Shown: piece by piece, positions 39,303-47,681 of the stretch
Layout of the letters: every line of letters begins with the position of its first letter
Numbering within the stretch: the first letter of the stretch is position 1
Position numbers and translations under genes: made by a program
Origin: Tisiphia sp964030975
Lineage (GTDB): Bacteria; Pseudomonadota; Alphaproteobacteria; Rickettsiales; Rickettsiaceae
DNA length: 64,000 bases
Direction: 5' to 3'
NCBI RefSeq assembly: GCF_964030975.1
Contig: NZ_CAXIQH010000001.1
Location: forward strand, 310,001-374,000
Notes under the pieces: model-generated
What the model saw: the letters and a program-made list of their open reading frames with translations, nothing else
Told to the model about the DNA's origin: nothing
The model's database searches: none

Positions 39303-40205
39303 ATGCCTACCGATATTAAAAATCAACAAGAAAACAAACAAAATAAATCTACTAATGAAAATAATAATATCAGTCGTGATATTATTATTGAGTTACAACA
39401 AAATATTTTAATACACCAAGACTTCATAAAAAATACAGCTCTTAACACAAAAGCTTCCTGTAATAACATTTGGCACCGTATAGAACTACTTCATGAAGTA
39501 GTTAATTCTCAAATCAATCAGTTCTCTGCTGATATTGCCGATTATGCTAAAGAACTATTTGATTACTCTCAAAATATTCTAGATTTTACTGAGTGCTATT
39601 CAAGCTCAACTACTAGCACAAGCGTCATACCCATAATTTCTGAAAGATTTTACCCTTTTCAGTTAATAGAGAACGTTATTGCTAAACTAGTCATAACATC
39701 TAAGTATAAAGGCATAAAACTGGAGAATCATTTTGGGAATCTGCCAAGTTGTCTCATTGGCGATAGTTTTCGAATTAAAACAATATTAACTCAGTTAATT
39801 AGTAATGCCATTATTTTCACTGAGCAAGATAGTATTATTTTAACTAGCAATTTTTTTGCTGCAAAAACCTTAGAACCACAAAATGATAAAGATATTTTAC
39901 AATTTGTTATTCATAATACGGCTATTGGTCTGTCTGAAGAGATGCAACAATATCTCTATAAGCAGTTAAATAGCCTCGATGGCTCTCTTATCTTTACTAG
40001 CTCTACTAACAATGGCAAAGATATTTCAGAATCAAGTATAGAATTAGGTTTAGGCTTAAACTTAATCAAACAATTTATTTACGAACTAAATGGTAAAATT
40101 GACATTAGCAGTATGCAAGGTAAAGGTACGATTGTCATTTTACAAATACCGGTAACACTGCATTCAGCTGAAGATTTTAACAATGATGAGATTAATAATG
40201 TTTAA
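39303..40205 (+). CDS. Histidine-kinase-like protein without phospho-accepting His
   Basis: 300 residues resembling the transmitter part of a hybrid sensor kinase. Residues 41-63 (FIKNTALNTKASCNNIW then HRIELL) align with the classical H-box FxxNxSHExRTPLNGI, but Leu47 stands where the phosphorylated His should be. The ATPase part is degenerate. The N box is LISNAIIF, the G1 box is HNTAIGL instead of DxGxG, and the G2 box ELGLGLNLIKQF and end GKGTIVILQIPV are well kept. No membrane segment or receiver is present. AGGAG precedes the ATG. It shares its leader and first dozen residues with the next gene. Probably a pseudokinase or a regulator binding nucleotide or partner kinases. Confidence 0.75.
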   Translation: MPTDIKNQQENKQNKSTNENNNISRDIIIELQQNILIHQDFIKNTALNTKASCNNIWHRIELLHEVVNSQINQFSADIADYAKELFDYSQNILDFTECYSSSTTSTSVIPIISERFYPFQLIENVIAKLVITSKYKGIKLENHFGNLPSCLIGDSFRIKTILTQLISNAIIFTEQDSIILTSNFFAAKTLEPQNDKDILQFVIHNTAIGLSEEMQQYLYKQLNSLDGSLIFTSSTNNGKDISESSIELGLGLNLIKQFIYELNGKIDISSMQGKGTIVILQIPVTLHSAEDFNNDEINNV

Positions 40206-40280
40206 CACCATAACAAGGGAAAAACAACTGTGTTCTGATTAATGAGAGTATTTGGGGACAGGATATTACGGGGTGTCACA

Positions 40281-40319
40281 CACTGAGGTTAGGGAAAGCA
40301 ATGCAAACTAACCCCAGCG
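40281..40319 (+). promoter_or_regulatory. Leader hairpin 2, upstream of LRR gene
   Basis: Arms cactgaggttag and ctaaccccagcg pair with two A-C mismatches around a 15-base loop. The chosen ATG is again exactly 35 nt after the 3' arm, behind aggaattaatttt. It is a diverged duplicate of the element at 39221-39268. Confidence 0.6.
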
Positions 40320-40353
40320 TCTATTATCTATGACAAAAATAGGAATTAATTTT

Positions 40354-41100
40354 ATGACTACCAGTGTTAAAAATCAACAACAAAACAAATTTATTACTGA
40401 AGAAATAAATAATATCACTAATATTGCTGCACAAATACTTAGAAACATTTTGCAGAGCAATAATATAACCCACATAAATCTTACCGAAGACAAGATAGGT
40501 GTAGAAGGAATTAAGATAGTTAGCAAAGCTTTGGAGCATAATGAGCTGATAACCAAAATAAATCTTTGTAACAACAATATTGGCTCTGATGGATTAAGTC
40601 TGCTGGTCAAAACGTTAGGGACTAATCACAACTTATCTAATATAGACCTTGAATGTAACAATATTGGTGATCAAGGGGCAATAATACTAGCGGAGTTTCT
40701 AACAAATAATAAAACTATCAAGCAAATAAATCTTAGTGACAATAATATTGGTGATCAAGGAGCAATTATACTAGCCAAGTTTTTAGCAAATAATAGCAAT
40801 AGCACTATAGAGCAAATGAATCTCAATGCTAATGATATTGGTGATGTTGGGTTTATCAAAATTATTCAAGCTTTGGAAATTAATGGAACCACAAGCCAAA
40901 TAAATCTTAGCAATAACTATATTACTGACAATGGGGCAATGGAACTGATGAAAATTCTAGAGTCTAATAAAATTACAAGCGTAATAATAATAGATTTCAC
41001 AGATTTGGAAAGTGAAAATACTAGTTATGAAGTAGAAATTTTGTTAACTAAGACTCTAGAGAACCACAACAAAAAACTGGGGAGATTGTCTATGGTTTAA
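40354..41100 (+). CDS. Leucine-rich-repeat protein (RNase-inhibitor type)
   Basis: 248 residues with about six 28-residue LRR units (such as INLSDNNIGDQGAIILAKFL). It has no signal peptide or membrane segment. It is likely a protein-binding scaffold, and LRR proteins of this kind in intracellular bacteria are often suspected effectors. I chose the ATG at 40354 rather than the in-frame one at 40330. Only from 40354 do the RBS spacing, the leader and the N-terminus (MTTSVKNQQQNK against MPTDIKNQQENK) match the gene before it. Repeats are more diverged than in the 41190-43022 gene. Confidence 0.82.
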   Translation: MTTSVKNQQQNKFITEEINNITNIAAQILRNILQSNNITHINLTEDKIGVEGIKIVSKALEHNELITKINLCNNNIGSDGLSLLVKTLGTNHNLSNIDLECNNIGDQGAIILAEFLTNNKTIKQINLSDNNIGDQGAIILAKFLANNSNSTIEQMNLNANDIGDVGFIKIIQALEINGTTSQINLSNNYITDNGAMELMKILESNKITSVIIIDFTDLESENTSYEVEILLTKTLENHNKKLGRLSMV

Positions 41101-41189
41101 CAGGCTCTAAATACAAAAACCTGAATAATAAAAAATAACTTAATATTTATTCAGACTTTTGTAATATTTAGAAATTCGCTTGAAAATTC

Positions 41190-43022
41190 TTAAGCCTCTC
41201 CTGCTGGCTGGACAACATCTCCTGTTAATAACCTCTCAAACGCTTTATATAAATCATCGGAATTACTTGCGTCAGATAATAACAACTTACAATCATGATA
41301 ACTGACTGTTTTCGTTCCTGAGCTATGTTTTATCTGTTGTGTTAGCGTTTCTTGAATTGATGACTGCCCCTTAAGCGGTGTTATTTCCCCTATAGCCACC
41401 TCTAATTGTTGCATTTTCTTTAATTGTAGCAGCATAACATCATACTTATATTCATTAACAAGCTGTTGTATTTCTTTATCACCCTTTGCTTTCAGAACAT
41501 TATTCTTATGGCTATTTATTTCGGCAAGTACCGCATCATGTACCTTTTCTGGATGTGCTAATTTTTGCTCTTGTACGATTTCTTTAATTTGTTGAATTTT
41601 TTTGAAAATTCCTTGCTGCTCTTCTGCCTTTATATTATCAGCAGGAAGCAATTGTTCTTGTACAAAATCTATTCCTTGATCGATCTTCTTAGATAATTCT
41701 TCTGCTTGTAATTTGTTTTTATATAATAGTTTATTTATATCATTTTGTAACTCATAGCCTATCTTGTTTTCACCCAAATTTATTGTCGTCAAAGTGTGAT
41801 TTTTCTCTAAGGCGTGTGCTAGTGCCTTCGCTCCCTCATAGCCTATATTGTTCCTCCACAAACTTATTGCCGTCAAAGTGTGATTGTTCTCTAAGGCGTC
41901 TGCTATTGCCTTCGCTCCCTCATCGCCTATCTGGTTCCATCCCAAACTTATTGTCGTCAAAGTTTTATTGTTCTCTAAGGCGTCTGCTATTGCCTTCGCT
42001 CCCTCATCGCCTATCTGGTTGCTACCCAAATCTATGTTTGTTACAGTTTTATTGTTCTCTAAGGCGTGTGCTATTGCCTTCGCTCCCTCATAGCCTATCT
42101 GGTTCCATCCCAAACTTATTGTCGTCAAAGTTTTATTGTTCTCTAAGGCGTCTGCTATTGCCTTCGCTCCCTCATAGCCTATCTGGTTGCATCCCAAATC
42201 TATTGTCGTCAAAGTTTTATTTTTCTCTAAGGCGTCTGCTATTGCCTTCGCTCCCTCATAGCCTATATTGTTCCTCCACAAACTTATTGCCGTCAAAGTG
42301 TGATTGTTCTCTAAGGCGTCTGCTATTGCCTTCGCTCCCTCATCGCCTATCTGGTTACCCCACAAATTTATTTCCGTCAAAGTTTTATTGTTCTCTAAGG
42401 CACGTGCTATTGCCTTCGCTCCCTCATCGCCTATCTTGTTGCTACCCAAATCTATGTTTGTTACAGTTTTATTGTTCTCTAAGGCGTCTGCTATTGCCTT
42501 CGCTCCCTCATAGCCTATCTGGTTATGTTGCAAATCTATTTTCGTCAAAGTTTTATTGTTCTCTAAGGCGTCTGCTATTGCCTTCGCTCCCTCATAGCCT
42601 ATCCGGTTCCATCCCAAATCTATTGTCGTCAAAGTGTTATTGTTCTCTAAGGCGTGTGCTATTGCCTTCGCTCCCTCATCGCCTATCTGGCTCAATCCCA
42701 AATCTATTGTCGTCAAAGTTTTATTGTTCTCTAAGGCATGTGCTATTGCCTTCGCTCCCTCATCGCCTATCTGGTTGTCATTCAAGTTTATTGTCGTCAA
42801 AGTTTTATTGTTCTCTAAGGCATGTGCTATTGCCTTCGCTCCCTCATCGCCTATCTGGTTGTCATTCAAGTTTATTGTCGTCAAAGTTTTATTGTTCTCT
42901 AAGGCACGTGCTATTGCCTTCGCTCCCTCATCGCCTATCTGGTTACGTTTCAAATCTATTCCCTTAATATCCTTTCCTGCTTGCAAATCTTCGATAACTT
43001 TTTTAAGTATAGGTCTAGGCAT
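41190..43022 (-). CDS. LRR protein with fourteen near-identical 28-residue repeats
   Basis: 610 residues. After a 20-residue helical start come fourteen full 28-residue repeats and a partial fifteenth (residues 21 to about 435) of the form IDLGxNQIGDEGAKAIADAL plus ENNKTLTT. This is the ribonuclease-inhibitor LRR type. The C-terminal 170 residues are charged and helical, with coiled-coil character (LQLKKMQQLEVAIGEI). GAGG stands 8 nt before the ATG. The 84-bp DNA repeats are so alike that repeat number probably varies by recombination. The gene converges on the other LRR gene, with 89 bp between stops. A host- or protein-interaction role is inferred from the family only. Confidence 0.88.
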   Translation of the reverse strand: MPRPILKKVIEDLQAGKDIKGIDLKRNQIGDEGAKAIARALENNKTLTTINLNDNQIGDEGAKAIAHALENNKTLTTINLNDNQIGDEGAKAIAHALENNKTLTTIDLGLSQIGDEGAKAIAHALENNNTLTTIDLGWNRIGYEGAKAIADALENNKTLTKIDLQHNQIGYEGAKAIADALENNKTVTNIDLGSNKIGDEGAKAIARALENNKTLTEINLWGNQIGDEGAKAIADALENNHTLTAISLWRNNIGYEGAKAIADALEKNKTLTTIDLGCNQIGYEGAKAIADALENNKTLTTISLGWNQIGYEGAKAIAHALENNKTVTNIDLGSNQIGDEGAKAIADALENNKTLTTISLGWNQIGDEGAKAIADALENNHTLTAISLWRNNIGYEGAKALAHALEKNHTLTTINLGENKIGYELQNDINKLLYKNKLQAEELSKKIDQGIDFVQEQLLPADNIKAEEQQGIFKKIQQIKEIVQEQKLAHPEKVHDAVLAEINSHKNNVLKAKGDKEIQQLVNEYKYDVMLLQLKKMQQLEVAIGEITPLKGQSSIQETLTQQIKHSSGTKTVSYHDCKLLLSDASNSDDLYKAFERLLTGDVVQPAGEA

Positions 43023-43556
43023 AATATTTACCTCATAAATTTAATTAGTTCTAAGTAGCTTTTAGTGAAAATTAGATAGCCTACTTCTGTTTTTCTTATC
43101 CTAGATATACACTTAGCAATATGTACTAATTTTTATATTAATTAGCTTGTAAATAGGAAAAACAGCCTATAATCTTTACAAACAAACCTTATATGTAGGG
43201 CTAAATATCTAGAAAACAGACCCAAACAACTAACTCAAAAAATAACAAACCAAATTGATAGCTATTTTTAATATGATGAATGAAAATTAAAACTTGTGCA
43301 AATAAAAAAATTAAAAAAACTATTAATTTTTTAATAAAGTAACAAAATAATCACAGCAACTAGTTTTATAAAATTTACATAGGTTAGTGACAATAATTTT
43401 TAAAAATATTGTACTCGTTGTGTCTACTTGGAAATACCAACAGCCGAGCAACAATTAATCAATCTATGTTACCAAAATTTATCTATTGACTATAAGCCAC
43501 TTGCTATAGGAGACTGTCGGAGATGACTAATTAATTATATTTTGAGCTATAGTCTC
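43023..43556. repeat. Intergenic region with dispersed repeat copy 2, ORF scrap and hairpin
   Basis: 43203-43395 repeats the sequence at 31270-31462. At 43425-43525 the plus strand has a short frame reading YLEIPTAEQQLINLCYQNLS then IDYKPLAIGDCRR and stop, family unknown. Arms taggagact (43508-43517 area) and agtctccta (about 43550) could fold behind the end of the transporter gene as a transcription-end hairpin. No intact gene is seen. Confidence 0.55.
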
Positions 43557-44885
43557 CTAAACTATACATTTTTTTGAGGAGGTGATTTCAGCTGGTTTTG
43601 TCAGATTTTCAAAATGAGATAATCCATAAGCAAAACCGATAATTGTCGGAATCATAATAACCCATATTCCCCAATTGCCAAAACACTCAATAAGGTAGAC
43701 AAAACCAAAAGCACTAATAACATACATCAAGGCACGAGATACAGCAAATGTTATGCTAGCACAAGTAAAACGTTTAAATACAGGAAAACTTTTTAAACAA
43801 ATGGGAGTAGCCGGGTCTAAGCATTTTTTCCATAAGAGTATAACGAATTGAATCAGAAATAACTGATAAGGAGAATTAAGATTATTCAATAAATACGGAC
43901 AAAATATCATAAAAATAGAAAATATTATAAGTATAATTTTCATGATTACTAATGGATACACTTTGCAACTTAAATAACATAATATTAATGTGGTTAACAG
44001 CTCCATTATACAGACAATAAAATTATGGTGAATAATTTCGGATAGTGTGTAACCAAAGCTAGTTTTTAAAATATTAGCACAATATATATAAACAAAATAA
44101 ATACATACCGGTAAAGGACATTGTAATAAAAAGAAAGCTAGTACGGTTTTTTTATTAACTTTTTCTTGCCAAATGGGATCGTCTTGTAAAATATTTATAT
44201 CTGTATTAGTTTTTTTAAAAACTTTTTTTATTCGACGTTTTGCATCAGCAAACTCTGGAGCTTCTCTAAGTTTGTTTCTGGCAACGGAACCAATCAAGGC
44301 AATTACTCCACCTATCCAAAATGCCATACGCCAGTTAAAAATATTATAAACAACAAGTGAGGCAATTGCTAAAGCAGCTAACTTTCCTAAGGTAGCACAA
44401 GCCCCTATCAATCCAACACTTGCATATTGTATTGGTGGGTGAAGTGTTTCGGTTAAATAAAGTTCTGTCCCTACTATTTCGCCCAGAGAAGATATACCTT
44501 GAACAGCCCGGCAGGTAATAGCTACCCAAGCCGCTACACCTCCTATTTGTTCGTAAGTAGGCAGAATAGCCATAACAATGCAAGCAGATGACATCATGAA
44601 AGTTGTGATGATAACTGTTGCCTTACGCCCGATATTATCACCTATCCATCCAAATATTAAAGCCCCTAATGGTCTAAGTAAGTAAGTTGAGCAAAAAGTA
44701 GCTGCACAATATAAAGCGGTAGTGGGTGGATCAACTTTGGGAAAAAATAATTCATTAAGAACTATCGCCATGTGTACATATATCATCAAATCAAAATATT
44801 CAAGGAATGTTCCTATTGACAGTAACCACATAGTTTCTTTTTGTTGTTTTTTAAAACTTGTTTGTTGTTGTGGATATCCTATCAT
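43557..44885 (-). CDS. MFS transporter, proline/betaine (ProP-like) type
   Basis: 442 residues with about twelve membrane segments, in the inner membrane. The metabolite:H+ symporter signature is clear: GTFLEYFDLMIYVHMAIVL at the start, LRPLGALIFGWIGDNIGRK in the loop between helices 2 and 3, and RAVQGISSLGE with the acidic residue in helix 4. Rickettsiae carry many such ProP-like paralogs for uptake of host osmolytes or other metabolites; the substrate cannot be told here. Full length. The start at 44885 has no strong ribosome site. Confidence 0.88.
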   Translation of the reverse strand: MIGYPQQQTSFKKQQKETMWLLSIGTFLEYFDLMIYVHMAIVLNELFFPKVDPPTTALYCAATFCSTYLLRPLGALIFGWIGDNIGRKATVIITTFMMSSACIVMAILPTYEQIGGVAAWVAITCRAVQGISSLGEIVGTELYLTETLHPPIQYASVGLIGACATLGKLAALAIASLVVYNIFNWRMAFWIGGVIALIGSVARNKLREAPEFADAKRRIKKVFKKTNTDINILQDDPIWQEKVNKKTVLAFFLLQCPLPVCIYFVYIYCANILKTSFGYTLSEIIHHNFIVCIMELLTTLILCYLSCKVYPLVIMKIILIIFSIFMIFCPYLLNNLNSPYQLFLIQFVILLWKKCLDPATPICLKSFPVFKRFTCASITFAVSRALMYVISAFGFVYLIECFGNWGIWVIMIPTIIGFAYGLSHFENLTKPAEITSSKKCIV

Positions 44886-44979
44886 TTTTTATCATCAATA
44901 GACTGGCTATTAATGATAGCAAGAAAAAACAATATTAAAAGTGAAAAATAAATCTTAGTTAATAAATATCACCGGAATC

Positions 44980-45492
44980 TTAATAAAGCTTAAACAGTCT
45001 GGGAGAAATTTCTTTGACATATTCGCTATATATTTCAGGGTAATCAACTTTGAACTTTGGTAGGTCAAATGTTCTGCGAGTACAGTTCTTCCACGAGACA
45101 AGCATATGATCGCCCATTTTTAGGTAAATATGGAATTGCATATAGTTCATCACTTCTAGCTTTAGGCTATCTTCCTTGCAGATTAGCTTTTGATGTATCT
45201 CCTCCAACTGATTCAGCTCTTTCACTTTTTCAGCTATTGACTCATTTGCCTCAATGATATTCTGGCTGGCAACACTATCATTATTGCTAGAAATAGCATA
45301 GTGTTTTCTTGCCTGCTCAACAGTTTGCGGCATAGTTTGCGATGTCACCTCAGGAGAAGTCTGTTTTATAGTATCATTTACTACAACTTCTTGAGGTTTA
45401 TTTTTCTTCTTGCTCAAATTAACAACATTTTGGCTAACAATGTTTTGATACTGCTCTTGATTCTTTTCTATTTTTATCCTTGCGGCTTTCAT
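44980..45492 (-). CDS. Small protein with YqaJ-type phage recombinase C-terminus
   Basis: 170 residues. The N-terminal 85 are low in structure and rich in Gln, Ser and Asn. A coiled coil follows (KVKELNQLEEIHQKLICKE). The last 50 (MGDHMLVSWKNCTRRTFDLP, KFKVDYPEIYSEY) resemble the end of YqaJ or lambda-exonuclease-type phage nucleases, where ATWK and RFDxxxFKxxxPELY recur. The nuclease core is missing, so this is probably a relic or a trimmed derivative. It lies after the lysozyme gene at the end of the phage block. Confidence 0.5.
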   Translation of the reverse strand: MKAARIKIEKNQEQYQNIVSQNVVNLSKKKNKPQEVVVNDTIKQTSPEVTSQTMPQTVEQARKHYAISSNNDSVASQNIIEANESIAEKVKELNQLEEIHQKLICKEDSLKLEVMNYMQFHIYLKMGDHMLVSWKNCTRRTFDLPKFKVDYPEIYSEYVKEISPRLFKLY

Positions 45493-45525
45493 TTTTTTAT
45501 CCTTGTTATATGATGGTTCCTAAAT

Positions 45526-45618
45526 GTCATTGCGAGGAGGCGTAAGCCGACGAAGCAATCCATTTCTGCTCACTTTTTTGGATTACTTCGTTCTAGCTTC
45601 GCGGCTTCTCGCAATGAC
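45526..45618. repeat. Intergenic palindromic repeat of Rickettsia type
   Basis: Ends gtcattgcgag and ctcgcaatgac are inverted. The inside has cgaagcaatcc and ggattacttcg as a second paired set. This GC-richer palindrome between the YqaJ-like and lysozyme genes is of the class of small dispersed palindromic elements common in Rickettsia intergenic regions. Confidence 0.75.
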
Positions 45619-45660
45619 GTTGGTTATTTTTTCTACGACTTTTAAACTGCCCTGTCATAT

Positions 45661-46113
45661 CTAGTTCTGTAAAAATATTGCTCTTTCTAATAATCGTCTT
45701 CTAATCAAACCCTTAAGCTTGATACCACGGGCATAAACCCATTTAGGAAATTCATCGGCAGCTGATAAATATTCACCTCGTAGCAACTTCTGTCGTAAAC
45801 TGGAAACTTGAAAGGCACCAGCTCCACAGTTAAAGACAAATGATATCAAAGCCCCTTCTTGGCAGTAGTTTAATGGTACGCCGCAATGTCGATAAATGGC
45901 ATATTTAGCTTGTTCTACATCCTGCTCTAGTAAGTAATCAGCGTGTTCTCGCGAGATACCATCAGACATTTGTTGTTGCTCGTACTCTTTTATCACATGC
46001 CCCCAGCCAATAGTTTTTAAACCAGCCGGGCAATAATATGGTTGCAATCTTAGTCCTTCAAAGCTCTTAATGATATATTCTGCTTTACTATTACTAGTAA
46101 TATTAGTAGCCAT
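45661..46113 (-). CDS. Phage lysozyme (GH24 endolysin)
   Basis: Muramidase that cuts peptidoglycan to release phage. With the start at 46113 it has 150 residues, the usual length. The catalytic pattern E-X8-C-X5-T is present (Glu19 in KSFEGLRL, Cys28, Thr34 in KTIGWGH), as in the P22/P1 group. Also present are FVFNCGAGAF and an RRxxER end. A longer open frame upstream to 46302 only overlaps the holin gene in another frame, so the ATG at 46113, 11 bases inside the holin 3' end, is preferred. Overlap with the holin fits a lysis cassette. No signal peptide is seen, so export would depend on the holin. Confidence 0.9.
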   Translation of the reverse strand: MATNITSNSKAEYIIKSFEGLRLQPYYCPAGLKTIGWGHVIKEYEQQQMSDGISREHADYLLEQDVEQAKYAIYRHCGVPLNYCQEGALISFVFNCGAGAFQVSSLRQKLLRGEYLSAADEFPKWVYARGIKLKGLIRRRLLERAIFLQN

Positions 46114-46639
46114 TAATCTTACCATTGCCACTACCATTGACATAGGTGTGACCGTTACCACTGCCATTACCATAGAGATAACCTTTATTGTTACCATTAA
46201 CTCGGTATCTGCCAAAAGCCCGATGACCGAACCAAAAACCAATAACTGCACAGAATATGCCTTGGTCTTCACTGCTCCATATGGTGTCCACTGATGCACC
46301 AAATTTTATGAAGATGGCTATTTTTAATGCTGCATAGAGCAGGAAAAATATATAAGTAATCATTGGTCTAACGCTGGTAGCTAAAAAATCTACCCAATTA
46401 TTACTGCTGTTACTGGTTGTTTGCATACCAGCATATTGATATAGATATTTATTCTCATCATTATCAGCCTTAATTTGGATTTCCTCAAGTCTAGCACTAT
46501 GACCAGTCTTTAAAGCTTTTAACTGCAAATCAATTAATTTAAGCTCATGTTCCTTGTCCTTCTTGTCTTTGAGAAAATGCAAAATCTCCGGTATAAAACT
46601 ACTGCAAAATCCTATAAAGGCACTTAATATCGCTATCAT
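46103..46639 (-). CDS. Holin, three membrane segments
   Basis: 178 residues. The first membrane segment is at residues 1-20 (AILSAFIGFCSSFIPEIL). A charged coiled coil follows (KDKKDKEHELKLIDLQLKAL). Two further membrane segments lie near residues 95-115 (ITYIFFLLYAALKIAIF) and 128-142 (GIFCAVIGFWFGHRAF). This is the layout of the three-TM holin family known from alphaproteobacterial phages and gene transfer agents. The C-terminus is an unusual Asn-Gly repeat (GNGSGNGHTYVNGSGNG). It lies directly before the lysozyme. Would make the inner-membrane hole for the endolysin. Confidence 0.82.
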   Translation of the reverse strand: MIAILSAFIGFCSSFIPEILHFLKDKKDKEHELKLIDLQLKALKTGHSARLEEIQIKADNDENKYLYQYAGMQTTSNSSNNWVDFLATSVRPMITYIFFLLYAALKIAIFIKFGASVDTIWSSEDQGIFCAVIGFWFGHRAFGRYRVNGNNKGYLYGNGSGNGHTYVNGSGNGKINGY

Positions 46640-46679
46640 ATAAATCTCTAAAAGTTATTAAATATTAGACCTATTGGGC

Positions 46680-47495
46680 TTAAGCAACATCAACATAACC
46701 ATAAATATTACCATCAATAGTTAGTTTCTTATTAATAAGATCAAGAGTAACATTACCGACAATCTTGTTAAGGTTGGCATGACTCACCCAACCTTTTGAT
46801 GTCATAGTAGAACCATTAAGAAACATGTTAGGAGATATGCGAGTACCACCGCCATTAGATAGGGTACTTATTGGTAGGACTAAAGTCCAATTTTGCTCCT
46901 TAGCAGCTTGTTCTCGAATTTGCAGCTTATTTTCTAAACCTTCTATTTGTTTTTCTAAATCATCTATTCTTTTAAGTAAACCTTCTGTTTCATCTTCTGC
47001 CGCAATATCTGATAGGTGTAAACTAGCTAGTGAAGTTAGGCTTTGACTTAAACTGCTACTATTATTTAGGTTGGTTTGACTATTAATATTATAATCATCA
47101 ATATGGATGATATATTTTAGCTCTCTAACGTTGCTAGGAATTCGGTTGATTAGGTTCCTCAGATTATCTCTACCAGTTCGGCTATCTAAATTCCAAGGCA
47201 GGACAATATAATTACCTTCATTCTCAGAGGTCATGGCTACTTTAGCAAAAGGATGTTGCGTGCCTAAATAAAAGCTTAGTGTAGCTTTAGAAAATGTTAT
47301 AATTTCAGTGCCGCTGGCAGTGATTATGTGCAACTCCGCTTTCTCTACCTGACTTGGTATAAAAATCTTCTCGCCCAAATGAAATTTAGCGATATCTGGT
47401 AAATGATCACTATTACTCGCGTAAACATTTCTCATGATTTTTTTAAGATTTTCTATATCTTGTAACTTGTTAAATCTGACTGCAATTTTTCTCAT
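46680..47495 (-). CDS. Unrecognised phage protein in the tail-fibre position
   Basis: 271 residues, not recognised by motif. Residues 1-130 look beta-rich, and a Ser/Asn-rich linker follows. A clear coiled coil lies at about 165-195 (LLKRIDDLEKQIEGLENKLQI), then a beta-rich end with GNVTLDLINKKLTIDGNIYG. A head, trimerising coiled coil and beta end fit a short fibre. In T7 the fibre gene 17 stands between gene 16 and the holin, as here once the insertions are removed. Function is inferred from position and architecture only. Confidence 0.5.
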   Translation of the reverse strand: MRKIAVRFNKLQDIENLKKIMRNVYASNSDHLPDIAKFHLGEKIFIPSQVEKAELHIITASGTEIITFSKATLSFYLGTQHPFAKVAMTSENEGNYIVLPWNLDSRTGRDNLRNLINRIPSNVRELKYIIHIDDYNINSQTNLNNSSSLSQSLTSLASLHLSDIAAEDETEGLLKRIDDLEKQIEGLENKLQIREQAAKEQNWTLVLPISTLSNGGGTRISPNMFLNGSTMTSKGWVSHANLNKIVGNVTLDLINKKLTIDGNIYGYVDVA

Positions 47496-47681
47496 ATAAA
47501 CCTCTATAATACCTGTGTTTCAGAGGATTTATTATAGCATAAAAAATTGTAGTTTGCATCAAGTATTGTGATATTTTTACATCATAAATTGCTATAATAA
47601 CTCTTGGGTTTTTAGTCAATATCTGTTAAATTGAAATCATAAAATTCAATTAGGTGCTGTGAACAAAATTTAAGAATAGTT

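Noticed and set aside
41780..42960. Regularly spaced repeats that look like a CRISPR array
   Set aside because: The period is 84 bp with coding variation between repeats and no unique spacers; it encodes LRR units.
41783..42967. Plus-strand open frame of 394 codons with repeated SLPHSLSG-like text
   Set aside because: It is exactly antisense to the LRR gene; the repeats are the complement of the 84-bp LRR units, and it has no ribosome site or sensible composition.
46113..46302. Longer N-terminus of the lysozyme with hydrophobic residues as a possible signal-anchor
   Set aside because: This stretch is the alternate frame of the holin 3' end and its Asn-Gly repeat; the ATG at 46113 gives the normal family length.
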